Shown in pieces: positions 21,839-31,989 of a stretch of 64,000 nt of DNA. A program made the translations under genes and the position numbers. How positions within the stretch are numbered: the first letter of the stretch is position 1; each line of letters starts with the position of its first letter. The stretch is from positions 3,534,001 through 3,598,000 of the forward strand of contig JAWHQI010000024.1 of NCBI GenBank assembly GCA_033032865.1. The letters are read 5' to 3'. The stretch is from Dactylorhiza incarnata. Taxonomy: Eukaryota; Streptophyta; Magnoliopsida; Asparagales; Orchidaceae. Below the pieces are notes generated by a model, which saw nothing but the letters and a program-made list of their open reading frames with translations, ran no database searches and had not been told where the DNA came from.

Positions 21839-22539
21839 TAAGAGAAAAACACCCTTTTGAAGAAACATTCATATTTCCAATTTACCCATCCTTTATTACA
21901 ACTTTTTATAATTTGGTTTAATTTGTTTATTTTTTATTTTACTTTAAAAAATAATCCTATCCCTTCAATTTTTATTAAGTTTTCTATTTGGAGAGACAAC
22001 ATTTTACAGGGATGACGAAGGATACGTGTACTTTGGTGCCGGGGCACGGGAGAATCTCGTGCACGTCTATTTGTATTTTTTTAATTCATGCATCATGTAA
22101 CGATTTAGGTCCATACCTTTTCTGATTTAGAGTATTATGATGTAGGTATAGTTAAGAAAAGCAAATGAACAAAGATTATAAGGTCAATCCAGGAAAAAGT
22201 TTGATCATCCAGCATGTAGCAGTTGTGACTATCTATGTGTATAAAAAGTACGGTAGAAAGAAATAATGGCCTCGAAAAAAGATGGTCAAACTTCGCAAAA
22301 AAACATTTCTTTCCTTACAAGTAAAATCTAATTGATATTTGGTGGCTCCACTATTGAAATAAGTACAAGTTCATCTCATATCTCAATTAACTTGTTAGTT
22401 ATTGCAAAATCGCATTCAACTGTGCAACCAAGTATAAATTTTCCATCAATTTTTTATCTCTTATTACAAACTTATCATGAACACTCACATCCCTCCTAGT
22501 AGAACCTGTGTCCATGTAAGTCTCACATTATACTTATTC
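21839..22539. other. AT-rich host DNA, nothing recognised
   Basis: There is no coding frame with recognisable motifs and no RNA gene. It ends at the left TSD of LINE-2 (22540-22554). Confidence 0.6.
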
Positions 22540-22567
22540 TCTCTTCCTCTGGTACAACAACAACAAC

Positions 22568-22699
22568 AGTTGAATATACCTTTACTTTATATTCGAGCAT
22601 GTGTGTATCCACGTGATGTGTCACGTGTTATTGGTCTTTATATATATGTATGTCTAGCCCGGATTAGGGCAACTTTGAATACAAGATTTGTATTCCACT
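22568..22699 (+). repeat. 5' LTR of element G (132 bp)
   Basis: It contains TGAATATACC near its start and a TATATATA box at about 22638-22646, which could serve as the TATA element, and ends CCACT directly before the PBS. It matches 36808-36939 with scattered differences. Confidence 0.85.
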
Positions 22700-22711
22700 T
22701 GGTATCAGAGC
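22700..22711 (+). promoter_or_regulatory. Primer-binding site of element G (initiator-Met tRNA)
   Basis: TGGTATCAGAGC is a perfect match to the standard plant retrotransposon primer-binding site. Confidence 0.9.
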
Positions 22712-22799
22712 ACAGGCGTCTCCCGATCCCGCACGCGGCGCTCGATCGTCTCGTTCGCCCGTCTCGCGCGCCTCTTCCGATCGATCGTCTCGCCCACCT

Positions 22800-22930
22800 A
22801 GCTCGCTCACTCGCCCACCCGCGCTCACTCACTCTCCTCGTTCGCTCGCTCGCTCTCCTCGTTCGCTCGCTCGCTCTCCTCGTTCGCTCGCTCGCTCTCC
22901 TCGTTCGCTCGCTCGCCTCGTTCGTCGGTC
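22800..22930 (+). repeat. 21-bp tandem repeat in the leader of element G
   Basis: About five units of a CGTTCGCTCGCTCGCTCTCCT-like sequence lie between the PBS and the gag start. Because 21 is a multiple of 3 and the unit lacks stops, long but spurious open frames run through it on both strands. Confidence 0.8.
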
Positions 22931-23219
22931 TCGCCCGCCTCGTCCTCTCGCTAGCCGCCGAGCACCGGGCGCTTCTTCTCTCTTCAGCACCGGGCCGGGC
23001 TCCTCTTCTCTCTTCAGCACCGGCAGCGCCAGGAGCCTCTTCGGTGGTCCTCTCCGCCCGGCCATCCGGGCGGCCCCCCGTGTCTCCGGTTGTTTTGTCC
23101 TCCATGAGGACTGTCGGAGACCTTGAACTCACATCCTCCGGTGTCTTCTCCGGCGGCATGATCTAAGTGATACTCGTAAGATGTGGTTTCGTCTGATTTG
23201 AGAGATCGTTGTCTTTCCG

Positions 23220-24482
23220 ATGGGGGATCCATCCAATACCTCCGCTAGTTCCCCAGTCGGGGTTCTTTCCGGTATCTCTGTCGATCCTCCTCAGAGTCAT
23301 GGACAGTCTGGCTCCGGTGTTCTCTCTGGTACCTCTGCCGATACTCCTCGGAGTCATGGCCAATCTGGCTCGTTGAAGATTACTATTGTTGCCTTGGATG
23401 GCACAAATTACCTGGAATGGTCCAGGGCAGCCCAACATGCTATTCGCAGTCACCAGTTATACGGACATATTGATGGTACCACTATTAAGCCACCACGTAC
23501 TGATCTCTCATGGAGAAAATGGGATGCGGACAATTCCTTGGTTGTCTCATGGTTACTTCACTCGATGTCCCCTCAGGTGTATCGCAGTTATATATTGTCG
23601 GACTCCGCATATAATATTTGGACCCGGGCTCGTGATACCTACTCTCAGGACGGCAGTTCGATGCAAGTGTATGAGCTCACTCGCCGTGTTCTGGAGCTGA
23701 AGCAGGGTACTATGACCGTTTCTGCCTACTATTCCGAGTTTGAGCTTCTTTCTCAGGAGCTGGATTTCTTCAACGCCTTTACTGCTGCTTGTACTGCTGA
23801 TGCACGGGCCCTTCAGAAAGAGAAAGATCGATTTCGGGTTCACGTCTTCCTTATGGGCCTCAACATGGAGTTTGACGTTGTTCGCTTGCATGTCCTTCAT
23901 CGTGAGCCTCTTCCCTCTCTTAGGGAGGCCTTCAGCATGCTTCTCAGTGATGAGAATCGTCGTCGCACTCTTGGCTCCGCTATTGATCACTCTGCGCTCG
24001 CTGGGATTTCTCGTGGTCCCCCCCCCCCTGTTTGCAGCCATTGTGGGAAGAAAGGTCATACCAAAGACTCTTGCTTTCATCTCCACCCGCACCTTGCTCC
24101 TGCTGGTCGGGGTTCTAGTGCTCGTGGTAAAGGTGGGTACCGTGGTGGTGGTCGTCAATCTGGTGATCGCACTCAGTATTCTGCGCACTCTACTGGGGTT
24201 GTGGAGGACATCTCTGGCGGCCTGTCTGCTGTCGAGTTAGAGGCTTTCCGTCGTATGTTGCGCTCCCAGACTGACTCTACTACTGCTGGCTCTCACGCTG
24301 TTGTTGCTACTTCAGGTCTGTCTAGTGCTCATGTTGTGTCTTCATCACCTTCCGAGTGGATTATCGACTCGGGTGCGACAGACCACATGACTGGTTCTGC
24401 CTCAGGTTTTACCTCCTATACTCCTCTTTCTGGTCGTGATAAGGTTATTGCTGCTAATGGCTCTCTTTGTCATTGTTGGTAA
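23220..24482 (+). CDS. Gag and start of protease of element G (420 aa, frame then lost)
   Basis: The ATG at 23220 opens a copia gag: the N-terminal gag motif with LDGTNYLEWSRA (about 60-75), the UBN2-type gag domain (to about 240) with MQVYELTRRVLELKQG, a CCHC zinc knuckle CSHCGKKGHTKDSC (about 275-289), a glycine-rich linker, and the protease active site WIIDSGATDHMTG (about 381-393). The frame ends at 24480 inside the protease. The continuation (VLHVPSFPRNLLSISHLT) lies in another frame from about 24436, so gag is complete but pol is disconnected by a frameshift. Confidence 0.88.
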   Translation: MGDPSNTSASSPVGVLSGISVDPPQSHGQSGSGVLSGTSADTPRSHGQSGSLKITIVALDGTNYLEWSRAAQHAIRSHQLYGHIDGTTIKPPRTDLSWRKWDADNSLVVSWLLHSMSPQVYRSYILSDSAYNIWTRARDTYSQDGSSMQVYELTRRVLELKQGTMTVSAYYSEFELLSQELDFFNAFTAACTADARALQKEKDRFRVHVFLMGLNMEFDVVRLHVLHREPLPSLREAFSMLLSDENRRRTLGSAIDHSALAGISRGPPPPVCSHCGKKGHTKDSCFHLHPHLAPAGRGSSARGKGGYRGGGRQSGDRTQYSAHSTGVVEDISGGLSAVELEAFRRMLRSQTDSTTAGSHAVVATSGLSSAHVVSSSPSEWIIDSGATDHMTGSASGFTSYTPLSGRDKVIAANGSLCHCW

Positions 24483-26711
24483 AGGGACTGTTGTTTGTTC
24501 TCCTGATCTATCTTTGTCCTCGGTTTTGCATGTCCCGTCATTTCCTCGCAATCTACTTTCCATTAGTCACTTGACTACCTCGTTAAACTGCTCTGTAACT
24601 TTTTTTCGGATGTTTGTGTGTTTCAGGATCTGGATACGAGGCAGAGACTTGGCAGTGGTAGGAACGTTGGCGGACTGTACGTGCTGGACCAGACCTCTCC
24701 CAGTGCTATTTCATCCACCAGATCTCCGACTCTCCATGACATCCGCCGCTGGCATCAGCGCCTTGGCCATCCGCCGCTGGCATCAGGGCCTTGGCCATCC
24801 GTCTGCTTTATATCTTACTAAGTTGTTTCCTGTTTTTCGTCATTTAATTCAGTCGTTCTCTTGTGACGCATGTGAACAATCTAAACATGTTCGTCAGATT
24901 ATTAGTCATCTGTCTGTTCCTAGTTTATTTTCATTTGATGTTATTCATTCTGATGTATAGGGTCCTTCCCCGGTGTTATCTTTATCTGGTTATAAATGGT
25001 TTGTTACGTTTATCGATTGTCACTCTCGCACTACGTGGCTTTATCTACTAAAAAAAGTGACGTGTTTTCTTCTTTTTAGTCCTTTCATAAAATGGTAGCC
25101 CAACAGTTTGGTGGTACAATTTGTGTGTTTCGTAGTGATAATGGTGGGGAATATGATGACCAGGGCGCGTTTGGCGCCTATCTTGTCGATCATGGCATTA
25201 TACATCAAACTACATGTGTACACACTTCTACTCAAAATGGGGTCGCCGAACGAAAAAAACAGGCACTTGCTGGAGGTGGCTCGGTGTTTACTCCTTATGC
25301 ACCTTCCCAAATCCTACTGGGGTGATGTCGTTCTCACGGTTGCTCATCTCATCAACCGTATTCCGTCTCGCACCCTCTCCTATGATACGCCTCTCTCCCA
25401 TCTTGCCAAGAACCACATCGTCCACACCTCTCATCTTTCCCCCCGTATCTTTGACTCTGTCTGTATTGTCCACGTTCATACCCCGCATCGGGATAAACTG
25501 GATGTGCGTTCCCTCCGATGTGTTTTCGTTGGGTACTCTCCTACTACCAAAGGGTATCGGTGTTATCACCCTCCGACTCGTCGTTACTATTGCATTGTTG
25601 ATGTTACATTTCATGAGGGGGAGTCGTACTTTGGTCCTCGTCGGGGGGAAACGAGTAGTGACGAGACCATCGCATCTCCTCTTCCGATTGTTGTCACTCT
25701 TCATATTTCTCCTTCTCATAGTCCGTCTACTGCTCCTGTTGATCCCTCCGCTCCTCCTACATTATACACATACTCTCGTCGTCCCAGGACTGTTGAGCAA
25801 GTGCAGGATGTGGATGTTTCACCAGTGCCGGTGACTGTTTCCGCTCCAGATTCAGATGATGACCTTTATGTTCCTTTTACTCATCTTATTGGTAAAAGGG
25901 GTGACACCAAACACCTCATTGCCAACTACATCTGTTATACTCACCTCTCTCAGGCCCATAAAGTCTTTATCTCATCACTTTCATCTATTATGATTCCTAA
26001 GACATGGCAAGAGGCTGTTCAGATACCTGAGTGGAAACAGGCAATGGAGGAGGAACTGTGTGCCTTTGGAAAAAAATGAAACATGGCGGCTGGCTAGTCT
26101 TCCTCCTGGAAAGTGAACTATTGGGTCCCGGTGGATCTTCACGGTTAAACAAAATCAAGATGGGGTGGTGGAGCGGTACAAAGCTCGCTTGGTGGCTCAA
26201 GGGTATACCCAGGCTTAAGGCATTGACTACCAAGAGACCTTTGCCCCTGTTGCTAAGATGAACTCAATTCGTGTGCTTCTCTCTTGTGTTGCTAGTCGTG
26301 GACGGGAGCTACAGCAACTCGATGTCAAGAATGCGTTCTTACATGGTGATCTGGAAGAAGAGGTCTACATGAATATCCCCCCGGGCTTCGTTACCTAAGG
26401 ATCCAATGGGAAGGTCTGTCTTCTGCAGAAATCCTTGTATGGCCTGAAACAGTCTCCGAGAGCGTGGTTTGGACGTTTTAACAAGATCATGCTTCAACTT
26501 GGCTACACTCAAGGACAAGCTGATCATACTCTCTTTATCAAGAGAAGAGGAGTGCAGGTTTCTATTCTCATTGTTTATGTGGATGACATCATTATTACTG
26601 GTGATGACCTAGAGGAGATTATTCACTTGAAGAAACAACTGGGCAAGGAATTTGAAGTCAAGGATCTGGGGAGGCTGAAATACTTCTTGGGAATTAAAGT
26701 AGTGAGGTCTC
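24436..26711 (+). pseudogene. Element G protease end, integrase and first part of RT (broken)
   Basis: Pieces in shifted frames include the pre-integrase domain (WHQGLGHPS, CDACEQSKHVRQ, about 24750-24900), with an exact-looking tandem duplication of about 25 bp at 24744-24798, and the integrase core (FRSDNGGEY near 25135, NGVAERK near 25240, then YWGDVVLTVAHLINRIPSR). The linker has LRCVFVGYSPTTKGYRCYHP, and RT has WKQAMEEEL, LYGLKQSPRAW and the catalytic YVDDIIITGDD (26570-26600). Stops (for example TAG at 24958 and TAA at 26396) and frameshifts disable it. It ends at GTCTC (26707-26711), the target site of element E. Confidence 0.85.
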
Positions 26712-27635
26712 TGTTGAAACCAGTTTCCCGGCTTCAGCGTTCGAAAATAGGGGTAGGCAACTTGCCCTTACTTATCTCAGGTAAAGTCGAACGGCTAGTC
26801 ACTTAGAGCCTAAGAACCTCTCTACTGGTGGATTCAGGTGAAAACAGACCCCGCGAGCTGCAGCGAGGAGGTCCCGCCACTAACCCGAAAGACCTGAAGA
26901 TCTTCCCCTCCCAAGCCAATGCTGAGCCTGGGCACCTCGGAGAGCACTCGCAACACCTGACCGTTGGCCTGAAAGACTTGGCGAACGGAAGGCAGGGTCA
27001 CTAGCTAACCGAACACACTAAGGGGGGTGGGGGTAAGGAGATGCCAACCCTCCCCAAGGTGCCCATGGAGGTCTATTTATAGAATTCCTGGAAATGGTCT
27101 GCGGATAGCGCAATCCTGCTGTTTGAAAATACTATCTGCACCCCTGCGAAAACATCCGGGTAGGTGAAGAGAGAGGTGAGAAGGGTCTTTACCCAAAAAT
27201 AGGGGGGCGAGTGGGCACTACTCCCACTCATGCGCAGGGGAAAGAGGAGAGGGGAGCAGGTGCTCACCCCACTCGCCCGCAAGGGGGCGAGTGGGCACTC
27301 GCCCTTATGGAGTGCTCCCCCACTCGCCCCCAAGGGGCGAGTGGGCACTCCCCCACTCGCCCCCTAAGGGGCGAGTGGCCACTCGCCCCCATGGGGCGAG
27401 TGGCCACTCGCCCTCCCCCACTCGTCCCTAAGGGGCGAGTGGGCGCTTCCCCACTCGCCCCCAACGGGCGGGTGGGTGCTCCCCTTTCGGTCCTGCCGCA
27501 CCCTTTTCCTCTTGTCCGGATCCGTTTGTGCCTTGGCTGATTTCGGGCGCTCCCGAGCGGGCACTTTCCTTGTTCACCTTGATCTGCCTGAGTCCGGGCT
27601 GATCAGACCAGCTCGGCAAATATGGGGGTTGTACA
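26712..27635 (-). repeat. 3' LTR of element E (924 bp) with hairpin-rich core
   Basis: It matches 35103-35994 but is 32 bp longer. The difference lies in a cluster (about 27265-27480) of repeated palindromes of the form CCACTCGCCCC-NNN-GGGGCGAGTGG. Outside the cluster few substitutions are visible, so the insertion is fairly recent. Confidence 0.93.
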
Positions 27636-28309
27636 CAATCCCCGCTCTTTTCGAGCTTGTCTCAAGCTCGGAAAGAAAGTCCAACCCGCGTATTTGACGA
27701 GCAGGTGAACCTTCCCGAGAGTCTCCGAGGGGCTTTACAAGAGAACTTGGAAACAAAGAACCCCCTAAAAGGGGGGAGGGGAGCACCTTCTTTGAGAGCT
27801 TTTCCCCTTCCTACCTCCTGAACAAAACGATCCCTCCTTGGGGTTTCTAGATCTGCTTTAAGGCTCTCTTTGGGAGGAGTCGGGGTGACCTGGCGGAGCC
27901 CCTTGCTCTGGCCAGGAAACATTCCCTCCCCCCTTTCTCGCGTGTGTCGCGTGACTATTGTAAAAGATACATTGCCTTAAGTTATACACAAGAATGAAAA
28001 CTCTTTTTTCGCTCAACGTCTCTCTTGGGTCGAAGGCGGATCCCTTGGCGACACCGCGTGCGACCTTACCTTCGGCTCATACGACCGTAAGGATCCAACT
28101 TCCTTTTAAGAGAACTGCCACGCACGATCATGCCTGCATAAGTTCGCATGCTTTGCTCCTGCGCAACCAACCTCTCACATATGGCTGCTCATCGAGGTCT
28201 TAGTCTCTCGAATACACTTGAGCGAGTCGATGTGGTGAGATAGGTTGCGGGGCCGAGGACTGCTGATCTTGCTGCGCGCTCGGGAAGTGATGCGAGTAGT
28301 CGGAGCATG
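27636..28309 (-). other. Element E noncoding segment between the 45-bp array and the 3' LTR
   Basis: There is no domain-bearing frame. The end next to the LTR reads, on the minus strand, AAAAGAGCGGGGATTG, a plausible polypurine tract. An inverted repeat around AGCTTGTCTCAAGCT lies at about 27655-27670. Confidence 0.6.
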
Positions 28310-31300
28310 GGGTGGAGGAACTCAACACTTTCCAAGGAGCCGAGCTCAACTGGATGTGGAAACAACCTAACACCTTCCAGGGAGCCGAGCTCACCTGGAA
28401 GTGGAAATAACTTAACACCTTCCAGGGAGTCGAGCTCACCTGGAAGTGGAAATAACTTAACATCTTCCAGGGAGCCGAGCTCACCAGGGAGTGGATACAA
28501 ATCAACACCCTCCAGGGAGCCGAGCTCAGCTGGAGGCGGATACAAATCAACACCTTCCAGGGAGCCGAGCTCAGCTGGAGGTGGATACAAATCAACACCC
28601 TCCAGGGAGCCGAGCTCAGCTGGAGGCGGATACAAATCAACACCTTCCAGGGAGCCGAGCTCAGCTGGAGGCGGATACAAATCAACACCTTCCAGGGAGC
28701 CGAGCTCAGCTGGAGGTGGATACAAATCAACACCTTCCAGGGAGCCGAGCTCACCTGAAAGTGGAAATAACTTAACATCTTCCAGGGAGCCGAGCTCACC
28801 AGGAAGTGGATACAAATCAACATCCTCCAGAGAGCCGAGCTCAGCTGGAGGCGGATACAAATCAACACCTTCCAGGGAGCCGAGCTCAGCTGGAGGTGGA
28901 TACAAATCAACACCTTCCAGGGAGCCAAGCTCAGCTGGAGGTGGATACAAATCAACACCCTCCAGGGAGCCGAGCTCAGCTGGAGGCGGATACAAATCAA
29001 CATCTTCCAGGGAGCCGAGCTCAGCTGGAGGTGGATACAAATCAACACCTTCCAGGGAGACGAGCTCAGATGGAGGTGGATACAAATCAACACCTTCCAG
29101 GGAGCCGAGATCAGCTGGAGGTGGATACAAATCAACACCTTCCAGGGAGTCGAGCTCAGCTGGAGGTGGATACAAATCAACACCTTCCAGGGAGCCGAGC
29201 TCAACTGGAGGTGGATACAAATCAACACCTTCCAGGGAGCCGAGCTCAGCTGGAGGTGGATACAAATCAACACCTTCCAGGGAGCCGAGCTCACCTGAAA
29301 GTGAAAATAACTTAACATCTTCCAGGGAGCCGGCTCACCAGGAAGTGGATACAAATCAACATCCTCCAGGGAGCCGAGCTCAGCTGGAGGCGGATACAAA
29401 TCAACACCTTCCAGGGAGCCGAGCTCAGCTGGAGGTGGATACAAATCAACACCTTCCAGGGAGCCGAGCTCAGCTGGAGGTGGATACAAATCAACACCCT
29501 CCAGGGAGCCGAGCTCAGCTGGAGGCGGATACAAATCAACACCTTCCAGGGAGCCGAGCTCAGCTGGAGGTGGATACAAATCAACACCTTCCAGGGAGCC
29601 GAGCTCAGCTGAAGGTGGATACAAATCAACACCTTCCAGGGAGCCGAGCTCAGCTGGAGGTGGATACAAATCAACACCTTCCAGGGAGTCGAGCTCAGCT
29701 GGAGGTGGATACAAATCAACACCTTCCAGGGAGCCGAGCTCAGCTGGAGGTGGATACAAATCAACACCTTCCAGGGAGCCGAGCTCAGCTGGAGGTGGAT
29801 ACAAATCAACACCCTCCAGGGAGCCGAGCTCAGCTGGAGGCGGATACAAATCAACACCTTCCAGGGAGCCGAGCTCAGCTGGAGGTGGATACAAATCAAC
29901 ACCTTCCAGGGAGCCGAGCTCAGCTGGAGGTGGATACAAATCAACACCTTCCAGGGAGCCGAGCTCACCTGAAAGTGGAAATAACTTAACATCTTCCAGG
30001 GAGCCGAGCTCACCAGGAAGTGGATACAAATCAACATCCTCCAGGGAGCCGAGCTCAGCTGGAGGCGGATACAAATCAACACCTTCCAGGGAGCCGAGCT
30101 CAGCTGGAGGTGGATACAAATCAACACCTTCCAGGGAGCCGAGCTCACCTGAAAGTGGAAATAACTTAACATCTTCCAGGGAGCCGAGCTCACCAGGAAG
30201 TGGATACAAATCAACATCCTCCAGGGAGCCGAGCTCAGCTGGAGGCGGATACAAATCAACACCTTCCAGGGAGTCGAGCTCAGCTGGAGGTGGATACAAA
30301 TCAACACCTTCCAGGGAGCCGAGCTCAGCTGGAGGTGGATACAGATCAACACCTTCCAGGGAGCCGAGCTCAGCTGGAGGCGGATACACATCAACACCTT
30401 CCAGGGAGCCGAGCTCAGTTGGAGGTGGATACAAATCAACACCCTCCAGGTAGCCGAGCTCAGCTGGAGGCGGATACAAATCAACACCTTCCAGGGAGCC
30501 GAGCTCAGCTGGAGGTGGATACAAATCAACACCTTCCAGGGAGCCGAGCTCAGCTGGAGGTGGATACAAATCAACACCTTCCAGGGAGCCGAGCTCACCT
30601 GAAAGTGGAAATAACGTAACATCTTCCAGGGAGCCGAGCTCACCAGGAAGTGGATACAAATCAACATCCTCCAGGGAGCCGAGCTCAGCTGGAGGCGGAT
30701 ACAAATCAACACCTTCCAGGGAGCCGAGCTCAGCTGGAGGTGGATACAAATCAACACCTTCCAGGGAGCCGAGCTCAGCTGGAGGTGGATACAGATCAAC
30801 ACCTTCCAGGGAGCCAAGCTCAGCTGGAGGCGGATACAAATCAACACCTTCCAGGGAGCCGAGCTCAGTTGGAGGTGGATACAAATCAACACCCTCCAGG
30901 GAGCCGAGCTCAGCTGGAGGCGGATACAAATCAACACCTTCCAGGGAGCCGAGCTTAGCTGGAGGTGGATACAAATTAACACCTTCCAGGGAGCCGAGCT
31001 CAGCTGGAGGTGGATACAAATCAACACCTTCCAGGGAGCCGAGCTCAGCTGGAGGTTGATACAAATCAACACCTTCCAGGGAGTCGAGCTCAGCTGGAGG
31101 TGGATACAAATCAACACCTTCCAGGGAGCCGAGCTCAGCTGGAGGTGGATACAAATCAACACCTTCCAGGGAGCCGAGCTCAGCTGGAGGTGGATACAAA
31201 TCAACACCCTCCAGGGAGCCGAGCTCAGCTGGAGGCGGATACAAATCAACACCTTCCAGGGAGCCGAGCTCAGCTGGAGGTGGATATAAATCAACACCTT

Positions 31301-31959
31301 CCAGGGAGCCGAGCTCAGCTGAAGGTGGATACAAATCAACACCTTCCAGGGAGCCGAGCTCACCTGAAAGTGGAAATAACTTAACATCTTCCAGGGAGCC
31401 GAGCTCACCAGGAAGTGGATACAAATCAACATCCTCCAGGGAGCCGAGCTCAGCTGGAGGCGGATACAAATCAACACCTTCCAGGGAGCCGAGCTCAGCT
31501 GGAGGTGGATACAAATCAACACCTTCCAGGGAGCCGAGCTCAGCTGGAGGTGGATACAAATCAACACCTTCCAGGGAGCCGAGCTCAGCTGGAGGTGGAT
31601 ACAAATCAACACCTTCCAGGGAGCCGAGCTCACCTGGAAGTGGAAATAACTTAACATCTTCCAGGGAGCCGAGCTCACCGGGAAGTGGATACAAATCAAC
31701 ATCCTCCAGGGAGCCGAGCTCAGCTGGAGGCGGATACAAATCAACACCTTCCAGGGAGCCGAGCTCAGCTGGAGGTGGATACAAATCAACACCTTCCAGG
31801 GAGCCGAGCTCAGCTGGAGGTGGAAACAAATCGACACCTTCCAGGGAGCCGAGCTCAGCTGGAGGTGGATACAAATCAACACCTTCCAGGGAGCCGAGCT
31901 CAGCTGGAGGTGGATACAAATCAACACCTTCCAGGGAGCCGAGCTCAGCTGGAGGTGGA
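28310..31959. repeat. 45-bp tandem array in element E (about 81 units, with higher-order pattern)
   Basis: The unit is 45 bp and contains GGGAGCCGAGCTCAGCTGGA followed by GGTGGATACAAATCAACACC. A two-unit variant (TCACCTGAAAGTGGAAATAA, then TCACCAGGAAGTGGATACAA) recurs near 28465, 28780, 29325, 30000, 30180, 30630, 31395 and 31665, splitting the array into modules of about 4-17 units. Open frames of up to 1239 codons run through it on both strands because the unit is a multiple of three and stop-free. A 2-bp loss at about 29332 switches frames without consequence, which argues against coding. Confidence 0.95.
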
Positions 31960-31989
31960 GGCCTTAACCGTCTTTCCGACTTTTCGACT

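Noticed and set aside
22477..23166. 229-codon plus-strand and 173-codon minus-strand frames
   Set aside because: They span the copia 5' LTR, PBS and a 21-bp stop-free repeat; the composition is an R/L/S artefact.
27211..27564. Open frames on both strands in E's LTRs
   Set aside because: They arise from the palindromic GGGGCGAGTGG repeats and appear in both LTRs.
28307..29989. 560-codon plus-strand frame (PSSAGGGYKST repeats)
   Set aside because: Same array read on the other strand, with the same explanation.
28200..31919. Giant repeat-protein gene (1239 codons, YPPPAELGSLEGVDL-type repeats) and a second 871-codon frame on the same strand
   Set aside because: The 45-bp unit is stop-free in several frames on both strands, and indels switch frames freely. 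It lies inside a retrotransposon with no promoter or start context of its own. The frames are a by-product of the repeat.
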